Shown here one piece after another: positions 20,485 through 31,899 of a stretch of DNA of 64,000 nucleotides. Source of the stretch: Eleginops maclovinus (lineage: Eukaryota; Chordata; Actinopteri; Perciformes; Eleginopidae); the NCBI RefSeq assembly GCF_036324505.1, contig NC_086368.1, positions 2,046,001 to 2,110,000 of the forward strand. The letters run 5' to 3'. Under the pieces are notes generated by a model. That model worked only from the letters and a program-made list of their open reading frames with translations. It was not told where the DNA came from and ran no database searches. The position numbers were made by a program, and so were the translations under genes. Positions within the stretch are counted from its first letter, which is position 1, and each line of letters starts with the position of its first letter.

Positions 20485-21760
20485 CCCCAGACTGTCGAAA
20501 CTTCAATCATGCCTTTCATTGCTCTCTTTATTTACATATTGTAGAATATTAAAGACAATACGTCTCAGCTCCTCCCCACAACCCACCATCATTTATTTGT
20601 TCTTTCTCTTATGCAACATGAATGGATGAAGGGACCCCCGCTGCATTCAGCTCTGTGTTGTAAAACAGCATTATCGTTGAAGCTCGCTCGAAAAAACTGT
20701 TCTTTTATTAAATCCTGGTGAGGAAACAACAACAATGTAAATGAAAGCAGCGCAGCAGGAAGGTTAATGTTTTGTGCACATAGTGACGCCGGGAATGGAA
20801 GCTGGAGGAAAGTACTCAGCGCACAGAGGGCAACGCAGACGGGCAAACTGAGTGTCCATCTTCTTTTCCTCCCTCATCTATTATTAAACGATTCTCATCC
20901 TGAGAATAGCTTAACAGAAAATGTCAATCCAGATGTCAACTTAATGAATAGTTTTGTTGCAAGATAAGTAATAAAGATGTGTTGTTGTTTTCAAAGTAAA
21001 TACAAGATGGATTTATGGAAGGTATAACAAAGTATTTTCAAACAGGAAAAAAGATGAGATAAAGTGGAGATGGTTTCAGAGCAACATACAGCGCAAAAAT
21101 AATCTTAGACAGATGACAGTGACAGCTTGGAAATGCAAATGTTTTTATGATAACTCCATGGAATAGATTTGAACCAAAAGCAAAATGATTTTATTGAGAT
21201 GCTTTAAATAGACCAGAACATGACCCATGCTATAACTTCTGTATGAGTGTGTTTGCATTCAGACTGATTCCACAGGAGGGAGAGGAGAACACAGTGTGTG
21301 ATGTGAGATTTGACACTGAGAGATCAAAGAATGCGCATGGCGTGTCAACAAAGCGTGGTGTTGGGGAGACAAAAGATGCAAATGGTATTTTTATCCCACA
21401 GATTGTGAGTTATACATGCAGTCTGCTCTGTGGCTTCTGTGGGGGGCGGGGGGGCGGGGGGAGCTAAATGGATTATAGCGAGGATGCAGCTACACTGAAT
21501 TGGTTCACAATACACTCCACCCTGTCTGTTCTGCACCCTGCAGACTTGGAAGGAGATAGCTGAAGTGTAAGCAGCTCTGTTTCGGAACGGATGTGTGGCA
21601 GACAGGAATTCTCTGAAACACCTCACTGCCTCAAAAACATATTTTAGGAATGCACCTCCAACACTTGTTCCATTGGGATGTTTGCTGCTGTATTTCATGC
21701 TCATTTTCCTATCATACATGTTGCTATATCACATCACATGGACAGCATGCACTGCACCTG
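20485..21760. other. No gene recognised
   Basis: No supported coding sequence. A G-rich run at 21438-21464 (GGGGGGCGGGGGGGCGGGGGG) could form a G-quadruplex on the + strand. Confidence 0.4.
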
Positions 21761-22402
21761 GACACTGGAAAATGCTGCTCCAAAATCAAGACTAAAACAA
21801 GATGTTTTCACTTATGATACATTTAAAAAAAAAGATTTCTTCAAATAAAATGCGATTTTTAGATAAATCAGATCTTGTAATGAGCTGGGAAAATGTATTT
21901 TGAACTATATTTGACCAGGAGCACTTACAAAATAAGCAGACTGCTGCAAAGTTTCCTGATTTAGTTGGTGATTTTCCAATAGATTTCAATGTTATCTACA
22001 ATCAAGTAAGCTTTATTTCTTGTAACAAGATGATCCATCTCTTAAAAATACCACAGCAGCTTAACAATAGATACTCATGATGCATTTTCTAAAAACAAGA
22101 CCCTATATCTCACTGTATCGTTATTAAGTTATCATGTCTTATACAGCCGCGGAAAAAATTAAGAGACCACTCCGATTTTTGTGTGTTGAATTCCAAAACA
22201 GAGAAAAAATCCCAGTAGTTATAGAATACAATAATAAAAAATAAAAAACCCATTTAACTCAAATGACGTACCTCTAAAAATAAAACAAGAGAAACCGATA
22301 AAGTGGTCTCTTAATTTTTCCGGGGCTGTATCAAGTGTAAAAACATATTATGACCAGAAATTAGACGAATATACGTGGCAAGATTTCCAGTTTTTACAGA
22401 AG
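21761..22402 (+). mobile_element. Interspersed repeat (copy X) interrupted by a TA-flanked MITE
   Basis: It begins with CACTGGAAAATGCTGCTCC and contains GTTGGTGATTTTCCAATA, CTAAAAACAAGACCCTATAT and ATTAGACGAATATACGTGG, all matched in order by the inverted copy at 14054-15828. The MITE at 22142-22330 sits between GTCTTA and TCAAGTG, where the other copy reads GTCTTATATTAAGTG without interruption. Confidence 0.65.
22142..22330. mobile_element. TA-flanked foldback MITE, copy 1
   Basis: Both ends carry long inverted arms (left TACAGCCGCGGAAAAAATTA then AGAGACCAC; right in reverse complement TACAGCCCCGGAAAAATTAA then GAGACCAC). Comparison with the uninterrupted copy Y shows the insertion is into a TA that is duplicated, as in Tc1/mariner-type elements. 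The interior is shorter and different from the other four family members in the window. Confidence 0.8.
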
Positions 22403-23122
22403 TAGAATGTTACCATCACAAATATGGAGGGATGGATTTATCAAGAGCAGGACTGATACACCTGCTTTATGAAAAATGACGTGTATTCAGATGTGAGAAG
22501 AACAGTTTGGACCCTGAGTTGATCTTTAATGATCTATCTGATTTGAGTTCAGTGTTTGTTTGGATTCCCTGTTCATGAGCCTTGGCAGTGGTAACAGATA
22601 CGTTCATGTGTGGCTGACCTCTGTGAGGTACACCACGTGACCTGCAGCTAGTCTTCTGACTGGATGGTTGAAATCTATATTTGTGAAAAGAAACAACACT
22701 ACATGAAAGGAATGTTTTTGCTGCCATTTATTTTCCCAAACAAGCTTCATTTACTTGAAGTCATGAGAGCTGTGAGAGGTATTCACAGGCAGCTCACCTT
22801 GGTGTTCTCATAGATTCTGTGTTTACCTCCACTTCCTGTCAGGCTCACTTTGAATAAAAACAAGGATGAGTCTTCACAGAAAAGCCTGATCACATGAATG
22901 TGTAAATGTGTAATCATCAACAAAAAAAAGAGATCTTCTGCTTCTGAGCACAATTCAAAGGTCTTATCATTATAATGTATAATGATGTATAATCCACTGG
23001 GTCAATGCAAATAAATGCACTCCTGCAATCTGTATGTATGGATATCTTTTTTAAGAGTAAACCTAAACTAACATAATCATAAATGTCAGCCCTTCACAAA
23101 TTGGTAGTCATGGTGCCTACAA
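22403..23122. other. No gene recognised; 3' flank of the retroviral remnant
   Basis: I looked on the - strand downstream of the env remnant for a polypurine tract and LTR and saw no convincing one. No other gene is supported. Confidence 0.4.
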
Positions 23123-23123
23123 A

Positions 23124-23885
23124 TTAGATAAACTCATCATCTAGGTGTTTTTGTAGTTCCTGAAAACAATTCTTTACATCCATATCATTACATTCCTCAT
23201 AAAACATTGCAGGAATTTGCACATCAGAGTGTACGTCAGATTGAATAGCCACAGCAGTCAGAGAGGTAGTAACGCATCTATTAATCATTGCCTTGATACA
23301 ACTCGTAAAACAGACCACAAACAAACAAATCAACAGAAGTGTTGCAATCACAGGAAAAATAAACTGTAATATTTTTGTTCCCCATGACCCAAAACTACTA
23401 GTCACCCGATCCTGATCTGTACCAAGTATGCCAGTGTTAGTACCCAAAGCAGTTTTAAAATAGTCCAAAGCTGTAATGACATCAGTTAAATTATCTGTAA
23501 TATCAGGAATCAATGTCATGCAAGAACCATCCGTTCAATTTAAAGTTACACACATCCCCCCTGTTTTTGCTAACAACAAATCCAATGCCAGTTGATCTCT
23601 TAGCAAAGTCAATCCGTGGGACTTTAAATTATCCTTAATTAGAGAAAAGCCCTTTGTTGTCGCATTTGCAAAACCCCACATAGTATAAGACAAACTATCT
23701 ACATGAAGAGATACGGTAAGCACCCCTAAGGGTGGATAGAAAAAAGTAAGTACTTTGTCATACCAAGGAATTTTGTGACCAAATGAAGTAGGTAAGAATA
23801 TAGGGAGTGACCTCGCCTTCCTTATATGAGCATCATTCAATTCAAGCGCACCAGGTGATGATATGTTTTGTGTAGACTCTGACAT
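23124..23885 (-). pseudogene. Endogenous retrovirus env, transmembrane subunit remnant
   Basis: Two open segments in the same - strand frame (23885-23538 and 23519-23127) are separated by a single in-frame TGA at 23535-23537. The first ends in LDLLLAKTGGMC, which resembles the immunosuppressive-domain region and first cysteine of gammaretrovirus-type transmembrane subunits. The second continues with a cysteine, then LIPDITDNLTD, and near its end a hydrophobic membrane span (IFPVIATLLLICLFVVCF) followed by a basic, cysteine-containing tail. The usual cysteine pair after the first cysteine is altered: only one cysteine is seen. Similar envelopes occur in fish endogenous retroviruses and in the captured env gene of spiny-rayed fish. 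The stop, and damage upstream, make this a degraded copy. Confidence 0.75.
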
Positions 23886-23950
23886 ATGAATAATATTGAC
23901 CGGCAGTGTTAAATGAGCATAATAACAGCATCCTGACTAATATCTGGGTA

Positions 23951-24013
<63 letters not shown>

Positions 24014-24440
24014 TTGTCCCTCCACACATAAAAACAAGATCCTCCAAAACACTTGTAGCAAAATATCCCAAACCCTCCATTTTATCATCAGTTATGTCCA
24101 CAGTAGGCCCATGTCTCTGAAAGGTATGTGTACCAGGATAAGCACCTCCATCTAGTGCACATTCAGCAACTCCCATGAACACTGTTTCAATTTTGTGGTC
24201 TCCCGACTGATACCAGATCATGATAACAAATACAATAGGATTGTCTCTCTGTTATTCGTACCTGACCAACAGGTTCTGGTTTAACTGTAAGGTCAGTTGA
24301 TTTGTGAAGCCGGATAAGAGGACCATATTTATTAAGACCACATTCACTATCTAGTTGTTTATTTATCCACTGTGTTGGAGCGTGTTCTTCATATTTGCAA
24401 ATAATGGGAAGCCTCTCCTAAGAGGCTTCGCTACAGACTC
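23886..24440 (-). pseudogene. Endogenous retrovirus env, surface subunit remnant with (TAA)n insertion
   Basis: The - strand holds broken frames (for example FMGVAECALDGGAYPGTH near 24180 and a second segment around 24250-24380) that lie upstream of the transmembrane part in the expected order. An expanded AAT/TAA microsatellite at 23949-24013 and several stops and shifts interrupt it. Surface-subunit assignment rests on position between integrase and transmembrane pieces, not on a recognised motif. Confidence 0.5.
23949..24013. repeat. (AAT)n microsatellite
   Basis: About 65 bp of AAT repeats inside the env remnant. In-frame readings give poly-Tyr or poly-Leu, which are not real proteins. 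Confidence 0.95.
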
Positions 24441-24770
24441 ATACAGGTATCCATGCTACTACAAGGGGGTATGACCACTGCTGTCATACCATACTTCGCA
24501 TCGGAAATGCGTGTTATGTGCTGTGTCTTACCCACGTTGTTCGGAGCACACAGCAGACATCTCCTGCAAAAATGTCCAGCTGTGGTGCTGAAACCAATCG
24601 AATCCCAACTCTCTGCAATGAATTTAATCATACCTGATTTTGAGACACTAAACCATGTGAGAGCTTGGCCATGTAAGGAAAAAGTTGTTTAGGCAAACAA
24701 GGTTTATCATTTGGACCTCCCCATACACCTTCTGAATCATACTTACCTTGTTTCGTCCATGATGGTTTTT
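24441..24770 (-). pseudogene. Retroviral integrase N-terminal zinc-finger remnant
   Basis: On the - strand a frame with LPKQLFPYMAKLSHGL is followed, after a shift, by a segment with HFCRRCLLCAPNNVGK. Together these match the HHCC zinc finger at the start of gammaretrovirus-like integrases (histidine from the helix, then C-x2-C and xNVGK). The catalytic core of integrase is missing; sequence passes directly to env-like material, so a deletion joined the integrase start to env. Confidence 0.65.
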
Positions 24771-24789
24771 CCGCAGCATTAGCCATGGA

Positions 24790-25043
24790 TTAAATGTCTT
24801 TCCGGGACATTTGAGGATCGAAAACTGTCTGTGACACAGAAGAGCCAAGTGGCATTTTAAGTGAATAAGTCATACACGACACATCAGCAGATTTTGCTGC
24901 AGAATCAGCAAAATAATTTGCTTTAGAAACATCATCGGTAACCCGATCATGGGCCTGACACTTACATACAGCCACCTGGAAGCAAAAAGCATCAAGAAGA
25001 TGATGTAATGAGAAAGGAAGATGTGCGAGAAATTCGAGAATTC
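24790..25043 (-). pseudogene. Retroviral RNase H C-terminal remnant
   Basis: The - strand reads LLDAFCFQVAVCKCQAHDRV and then DDVSKANYFADSAAK, the C-terminal RNase H motifs (xAVxKCxAH and the final Asp in ADxxAK). It lies just upstream of the integrase piece, as in a pol gene. Its upstream end is cut by the SINE at 25044. The rest of pol, gag and the LTRs are not seen. Confidence 0.65.
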
Positions 25044-25188
25044 TGCATTTGACCCATCCTAGTGTTAGGAGAAGTGGGCTGCCATATGTACGGCGCCCGG
25101 GGAGCAGTGTAGGGAACGGTGCCTTGCTCAGGGACACCATGGTAGCACTTGGTCTTTCGGTGACTTGAACTGTTGACCTTCCAGTCCA
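25044..25188 (-). mobile_element. tRNA-derived SINE fragment inserted in the retroviral pol remnant
   Basis: On the - strand it contains GACTGGAAGGTCAACAGTTC then AAGTC (a weak B-box-like region), GTGTCCCTGAGCAAGGCACC, CTGCTCCCCGGGCGCCG and CACTAGGATGGGTCAAATGC. These parts match, in order, the SINE at 34050-34354. The 5' head and the 3' tail are missing or degraded. Confidence 0.6.
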
Positions 25189-25189
25189 G

Positions 25190-26323
25190 TGAAACCGTAT
25201 ATACTCACAACATTAATCAATAGAAACACATTAAGACACAGACACAGAAATAGTTGAGGTTAAATATTATATTGTTGTACAACAAACACAATATTGGTAA
25301 AAACACTACCTTTGCTCTTAAGCAGTCAATGGCGTAAAAATGCTCTCCCCCTGATAGAAACAATCGTACAGGTTATATATCACAAACTTCCCGCCTTGAA
25401 CGCACACACACATTCCAATCTACATACGTTAGCCTGCCCAGTGAACATGGTACAACTGTGTAGGTTACTGTCTCTTGACCTTTAAGGAGCCAGCCTTACT
25501 CCCAGGATGTACAATGTCAAAGATGTTGAGTTACTGCACACATGTGTAGACATTTTGGGGCCTCTTCCTTGAAACTTTCTGAATAACACTTTGTCCTTAT
25601 ATAATTCAGTATATTGCATCTTCAGATTGTATTAGCACTCACGTTATATAAAGTGTGGTTAAAATTGTCACATCAATGTCAGTTTGTGTGTGTGCGCAGA
25701 TCCATGCCTGTTGTTCTGTCCTCTGTCAGTCACAGCCTTCTGCTGATGTGTCAGAATGTGTGGCGTCCTCCCTTGATGTTATTTGCTGCTCTGTTTGCAG
25801 CTCGAGCCTGCCAGCTGTGTATGTGTGTGTGGGGGGGGGACTCATTCAGAGCAATAACTCTGAATGAGAGAAGCAATAACTCCGCTGGCTCCCTCATCAA
25901 ATCAGAGTCGACTGATGCGGAATAATCAGCAATTGAAATCAGAGGGAGGAAAAAAGCTGAACTGACAAAATGGGAAATGTCATCATGAGAAGAGCAATAA
26001 TAAAAGAATCAATGAGCTGCAGCTTTGCCGTTGCACTTCTCCAAGGCAATAAGACAACTGATGCACAGCCCTGCCTGCACACAGAGAGGAAACACTGCTG
26101 AGCAGCCGCGGGTCAGGAGGAAGCCATGAGGAAACATGCTGCGAGAATAAATGGAAGGAAAGTTTCAATAAACTGGAAAGTATTTTTTCCTAACTTTCCA
26201 TAATAAACACAGTTTATGCTGTGATCAGATAGAGGTTTTGCAGTTACCACTGATTCCGCAGCCTGGTCATGAAAACATTACAAAGTCACATGGTCAAATA
26301 AATACATCGAAATTATATATAGC
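25190..26323. other. No gene recognised
   Basis: No supported coding sequence, RNA gene or identifiable repeat beyond a G run at 25830-25839. Confidence 0.4.
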
Positions 26324-26483
26324 TACAGCTCCGGAAAAGATTAAGAGACCACTCCAAATTGTTCTGAAATCTTTATCTCTACATGTATGGCAGCCATTCC
26401 AGTGTCTGTTCAATTCCAACACAGAGAAATGTTGTCAGTAGTTTATAGAATAACATTTAAAAAAATATTTAACTCAAAGACAC
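26324..26483 (-). mobile_element. TA-flanked MITE, copy 2, one end missing
   Basis: It starts TACAGCTCCGGAAAAGATTA then AGAGACCACTC and contains ATGTATGGCAGCCATTCCAG and AATTCCAACACAGAGAAATG. This is the same family as the copies at 29781 and 61721, in opposite orientation. The second terminus is absent; similarity ends near 26483 (AACTCAAAGACA). Confidence 0.65.
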
Positions 26484-26984
26484 ATTATTAAATGTAGCAC
26501 ACCTATACACATTTATAGTCTTCTAGATAGTGTGAAGAAGGGTAGAGTGCATAGGGTACACAAGCAGTGACGAGGCGTCCGGGCCCTCTAGGCCCTCTCT
26601 GAGATATTCTAAAAGAAATAGTTTTCATTAGTTTTACCAAAATAACTTCAGATAAATGTATTTAAAATAACATTTCCAAATAAATAAATCCCTTCGAATC
26701 TGCCTATTCAGTTTCTGTTGGAGTGTGAAGGGTTAAATGAAAGAAGCTCCTTTGGCTTTCTCTGGAGCTACTGGGAAGATAGGAGGTGATTGGTGGTCCA
26801 GCTATAAGTGCACAGAAGGCCCAGCTATAGTAAATCAATGAGAGAGTAACGTCAAATGAAAGTACAATTGACCAATCATATTTTCCCTCTAAATGGGTGG
26901 GCATTATCATTGCGGACTTTATGACAAGTCCCGTCCGCTGTCAAACTAGTGGAACATTAGCTAGTTAGCATCAGAGCTAACGTC
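26484..26984. other. No gene recognised; possibly an older repeat around the hAT insertion
   Basis: A GC-rich motif (GACGAGGCGTCCGGGCCCTC near 26570) resembles the start of an old repeat, and GC-rich segments beyond 28208 could be its continuation. This was not confirmed. Confidence 0.25.
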
Positions 26985-26992
26985 AATTAGAT

Positions 26993-28199
26993 CAGCGGTC
27001 CCCAACCTTTTTAGCGCCACAGACCGGTTTAACGTCAGATAATATTTTCACGGACCGGGCTTTAAGGTGTGTCGGATAAAAATGACGACTGGCATAAAAA
27101 CTGTGGTATATTTTAAAAATAATAATAAACATGAATCCACTGTGTACTGGTATGCAACTTTATTAGCAGCGTTCTCGGAACATCGCGCCAACAACATAAC
27201 ATGAATAACATCCTCTCTGCCCCCTAACCCGAACTCTCTGACTCTGGTCGCTATGGTGACGTTTAAACATGCCTTAAAAATAAGACACAGATACACAACA
27301 AAAACGAATATAAAGTGCATGAAAATTTTAGCTCACCATAACACTAAATCAATGGGAGTCTTGAGCTTGTTTCTCTGCAATGAGACGGTCCCATCTAGGG
27401 AGAATGGGAGACAGTGACACCCGAAGTGTGTTGCTTGTGTCCAGTCTACTCCGTAGCTTTGTTTTGGTTGCTGACACTGCATCAGCTGGGAGAATGACGG
27501 TTCAGACTCAGTCTCACCGAAAATCCCCGATAATGTTTGAAACATGTCCAATATGCCTCTGTTCATGCGCCGTCCCCACAGATCCAGTTGGCTTTAAATG
27601 CAGCTACTTTATCTGCCAATTTGAAAACAGTTGTCATTTTCCCCTGAAGTGACAGATTAAGTTCATTGAGCAGGTTGAATATGTCGCATAAGTAAGCCAG
27701 TTTTCCGACCCATTCCTTGTCACTGAAATGTGCTGCCAGCGGTGACTTTTTTCTGAGAGAAATCTCTGCAGCGGCTCTCGTAATTCAAACACTGTCCGAC
27801 GATTTCCCTCGGGATAACCATCTTATTTCTGTGTATAAGAGCCCCATATTATACTGAGCGTGCTTGGTGCGTGGGAATCACGCGATGAATCCATATTTTA
27901 AGTAGGACTCCTGGTATTGTCTGTTAAATGCAGCTTTATTTTTCTTGGAAGTCGTAGGCTCTTCTTTCGTCTCCTCACTGGGCATTTTCCCATCCGCAAA
28001 GACACTTTCCAAATACGACTCATTTTGTTAGCTTGTGGGTTACATTTTAGCATGAGAATCCGGTCATTTTTGAAAATAAAAGATTGTTTAGTTTCGTTAA
28101 AACGGAAATAATGTAAGTTATTTATTCTTGCTGTGCGGCCCGGTACCAAATGACCCACGGACCGGTACCGTTCCGCGGCCCGGGGGTTGGGGACCTCTG
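26993..28199. mobile_element. hAT element with conserved termini and 8-bp target duplication
   Basis: Left terminus CAGCGGTCCCCAACCTTTTT and right terminus in reverse complement CAGAGGTCCCCAACCCCCGG form an inverted repeat of the CAGNGGTCCCCAACC type. The flanking octamers AATTAGAT (26985-26992) and GATTAGAT (28200-28207) differ at one base. Subterminal ACAGACCGG / ACGGACCGG motifs recur at both ends. The inside carries a decayed transposase fragment on the - strand. Confidence 0.8.
27330..27795 (-). pseudogene. hAT transposase remnant (ZBED/FAM200-like)
   Basis: In broken - strand frames one can read ELREPLQRFLSEK, then EWVGKLAYLCDIFNLLNELN, SLQGKMTTVFKLADKVAAFK and a further decayed C-terminal stretch. 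This matches the middle of hAT transposases related to the vertebrate ZBED5/FAM200 proteins (pattern LAYLxDIFxxLNxLNxxLQG). Frame changes between the segments and a stop after the last one make it non-functional. N-terminal and catalytic parts are missing. Confidence 0.7.
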
Positions 28200-28207
28200 G
28201 ATTAGAT

Positions 28208-29780
28208 GAGAATAACACATGCGTCACCTCCGGGAGAAATCGAGGCTACCGCCCAGTTTTGAGGCAAGACAACGCTGTCATTTGAATAGCGGTAAATACA
28301 AATTCTGAAGTTTCACAAATGTAAGAAAACTGTGGATTTTTGTATCTTCAAGCAGTTTTGAGAAGCATGTTAATATCAGCAGTTAAACCCGATACAACTG
28401 GATGACAGTATCGACAAGAGTAGGCCAAAGTTATTTTCAATGTAGGCCGCAGTACCGACTTCATTTATTTTGCCTATAAATGTATCCCCAAATGAATTCA
28501 TATATTTTGAATGAACTTTGCCGGCTTTAAGAAAGTTGCCTTTGTTGTGTTCCAAAATATAAGGATCGCTGTTCTTTGTTCCCTGGCTGTGGACGCCTTG
28601 TCATGATAGCTGTTCATATAAAGTGTGTTTTGTGTGGTAGGGGGGGGGCGGGGGCTGTCATCCATGCGTTTTGCACCCGGGCCATTGTTTCCATATATTG
28701 CTGAAGTACACGCAGCTTGTGTGATGATATGATTATCTGTATTTTAAATGTTTCAATAAAACGTTTAGCTTAGCTCCTGACACAGCGAGAAGCTAACCTG
28801 CTCTAACTGCTCCCCTTTGTGTAAATACAGCAGCAATTGTGCTAAATTAGGTAGAAAACAACCAAAGTGGCATACATCTCACCAACCATCTGGCCTCACA
28901 CATTTGAAGACTCCTACAGCAACGAAGAGCCTGAGGAGTTCTGTACATTCTTTGACTCGTCTGTGTAGAAAACCCCCAGCTGCGCCACACAGCCGATACC
29001 TGGTTCCACTGAGAGGGGACATTTTACCAGCTGTCTGCTTTATTTCTGTTAGCCTTCTAATATAACCCACTGGAAATCTGTGTGACTGTGAACAGGGCCA
29101 AGCTTCTAAATATCGTGTACAGGTTTAGGAGCATTCTGTTTGTGTGTGTATGTTCCTCAGATTAGATTGAATTCTCTCTATCATTAATAAACCCGTCTTT
29201 TGAGTTCAGATCCCTTCCCATATTCCGTTAAAGAGGTCGCACATGTTTCCTGGTTCTGGGAAACGAGACATGCTGCAGGAAGCAGGATACTGTGCTTTGT
29301 CCACATCTCATCCAGGACAGCAGCCTTCTATCAAACGCTTCATACTATGGGAGCAATAAAACACAGAGATAGGTATTGTTAATGTCGCGTTTCACTACAA
29401 AAACAATACAAATAACCATCATTAAAACAGGACTTGATCCTGCGGAGGAATTGGGAATAAAGGAGTAAGCTTAATTACATATGTATACTTAACTGTAATA
29501 CTTAATTCAGTCCGGATAACGCTTATAAAGTAAGGACTGGTAAATAAAAGGCATTTGCTTAACACATGCACCAATTCAGCCACCTGATTTTTTAATTATG
29601 TTCTCGTCTCCCTGTGTTATTCATTATACTGTTAGTGTTAGTCATATTAAGTGAAATTACAGAACGACTGTGACATTTACTCCAGAATCTGCTCTGAAGA
29701 TATGTTATTTACCTCCAATTTACAAAGCAATTAATCCATTGTTAAGTATAGATCTAAAAATACATTTATTTATACACACA
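28208..29780. other. No gene recognised
   Basis: No domain-bearing frame. A G-rich run (GGTAGGGGGGGGGCGGGGG near 28637) is present. Confidence 0.4.
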
Positions 29781-30005
29781 TACAGCCCTGGGAAAAATTA
29801 GGAGACCACTTCAGCATTATCATCTTCTCTTGTTTTATTATTTACAGGTATGTCTTTGAGTTAAATTATGTTTTATTGTATTTTATAAACTACTGACAAC
29901 ATTTTTCTGTGTTGGAATTCAACAGACACTGGAATGGCTGCCATACATGTAGAGAAAATATTTAAGAAACATTTGGAGAGGTCTCTTCCCTTTTCTGCAG
30001 CTGTA
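29781..30005 (+). mobile_element. TA-flanked MITE, copy 3
   Basis: It starts TACAGCCCTGGGAAAAATTA then GGAGACCACTTCAGC and ends with GAGGTCTCTTCCC...GCTGTA. The interior (TATGTCTTTGAGTTAAATTA, TTATAAACTACTGACAACAT, TGGCTGCCATACATGTAGAG) is shared with the copies at 26324, 40627 and 61721. Confidence 0.75.
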
Positions 30006-30251
30006 TATACATAGTGTAGTTTATAACTGGAGCCACTGCAGAGGGTCTGCATGAATCCCCCCTCAGTCCATTTCTTCCCCTGCACTTTGTTAAAAGCAAA
30101 GCCGTGTTTATTTCCCTCAACTGTCACAGTCATATTCATTGTTTTCTTCTCTAAATCGTTAGTGTTCCACACATGACCTATTTTCTCTCAGCCAGCCACC
30201 CCCACACACACCTACGCACGTGTGCACACACGCGCACACACACACAAGCGT

Positions 30252-30252
<1 letters not shown>

Positions 30253-30321
<69 letters not shown>
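30253..30321. repeat. (CA)n microsatellite
   Basis: About 69 bp of pure CA, preceded from about 30200 by interrupted CA/CG repeats. Confidence 0.95.
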
Positions 30322-30322
<1 letters not shown>

Positions 30323-30399
30323 ACAACAAAAACAAATCTCTGAAATACACACATCACAGGGGATGTGAGCACATTCATTTTGAGACCAAACCCAGTCAG

Positions 30400-30418
30400 C
30401 CCCCCCCCCCCCCCCCCC
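30400..30418. repeat. Poly-C run
   Basis: About 19 consecutive C. Confidence 0.9.
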
Positions 30419-31015
30419 TACACACACAGGAGCGGGAATGTGTGACATACAAACACAACAGGGGACAAAAACACTGCCTTTATTCAGAGACTTTTTATTG
30501 AAGTGTCTAGTAGCTACAAAAATGTTCATTTTAAGGAGCATGCGGAGAGAAGAAGCTAGGAATGAACGGCGAAATTAAGCACGAGAAAAATGTGAAGGCA
30601 GCAGCAAGGTATAAGAATGTGGGGGCAAAATAAAGTCTGGCTGTATAGAAGTCTAGAGATTATTATCACTCCAGTCAGTAAACATTATCATTTTTCACAA
30701 ATGAGTTAATGCTCTCCACTGCTGGTTCCAAGTCTTCTTCGATACAGCATGGTGTTTATTTTATAAAAAAGTAAGACAGACGTGTGCTTTAGAGCGGGCC
30801 ACTTGTTGTTCAGTCACGTGCTGTCAGAGTTTACTACCTACAACTTTAACCCCTACATAGTGTGATTCCACTTCGTTTATTTGAACATGTTGGCTGCCTT
30901 GTACTGAGCTCCACCCTCTCGTGTCACTCCTGTTGCAGTAAACTAAATGTTTACAATGTCACTACCCGATCTGTACAGGAAACCCGATCGGTTCTGCGCA
31001 TGTGCACAATTAAAG

Positions 31016-31870
31016 GGTTCCATCAGAGAACTTTTAATATTGACGAGAACGTTCACTCTCAAAACCGTTCCGGTATGGTACTGCACCTGGGGGGCGCTGG
31101 TGGGCCAGTGCAGAATGAATGTGGTCCTATGGAGCCCCACCCATAGATTCCTACATTTCTTTGGATATAATTTTTTTTTAAATCACTGCTATAGTTTTTT
31201 AAACATGGAATGGATAATCCTCACAAACGACACATAGCTAGTATTTTATATTCGCTTGATTTTGACTAAAATTAGGTTTTTGTAAATCGGATGACGTCAT
31301 GCGTGATAAATTGCTTTACTGCACCTTGTGTCTCTCCTTCCCTTTCCTTTCCCTCGCAGCAACAGCTGCATACGATCGCAGCTGATTTGGCTCCGTGGGA
31401 CCAGAGAACTTTTAATATTGACTTGAATCGTAGACGGGCTTTGGCGTTGTTGATGTTCTGTGGACAGGTACCACAAAGCGTATTCTTCGGTCGTAACCAG
31501 TCGTGAGTTCTTCATTGACCAATCGGCTTTCATTAGCCAGATGCTAGCAGAACCTGGGTCGCAACTGCCCAACCTGTAAGAAAACAAAAGGCTATGACCC
31601 CCAGATTATTCCACTTTTGACGAAAAATCCCTGTCGACCTCTCGGAAACCACAGTAGTATTTTGGATTTTGTAGACGATATGCTAGGAGAATGATGTAGC
31701 TAGCCGCCTAGCTCCATAGGGGTCCATGTATTCTGCACTCGCCCGCGATCGCCCCCTAGGTGAACTGCAGCCAAATTCGGTACAATGGGGGTGAATAGAG
31801 AGTGAAGGGGCTTTCCGTAGACGGGCTTTGGTTCCATCGTTGTTGAGAAAGTGTTGACGTTTTTGAAAAA
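31016..31870. repeat. Inverted pair of an unknown repeat
   Basis: The left arm (about 31016-31140, with GGGGGGCGCTGGTGGGCCAG, TGCAGAATGAATGTGG and CCTATGGAGC) is matched in reverse complement by the right arm (about 31700-31870, with GCTCCATAGG, ATTCTGCACTCGCCCGCGAT and CGCCCCCTAGGTG). Between them AGAGAACTTTTAATATTGAC recurs at about 31027 and 31402, and CGTAGACGGGCTTTGG at about 31428 and 31815. A strong acceptor-like CCTTTCCCTCGCAG ends at 31360 and is followed by an open frame of about 35 codons up to CAG|GTACC near 31468. This may be an exon of a transposon gene, but I do not recognise it. Confidence 0.45.
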
Positions 31871-31899
31871 CTTTATTGAACAACTGTTTCAACACAACC

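Noticed and set aside
23842..24027. Poly-Leu or poly-Tyr peptides
   Set aside because: They are produced by the AAT microsatellite within the env remnant.
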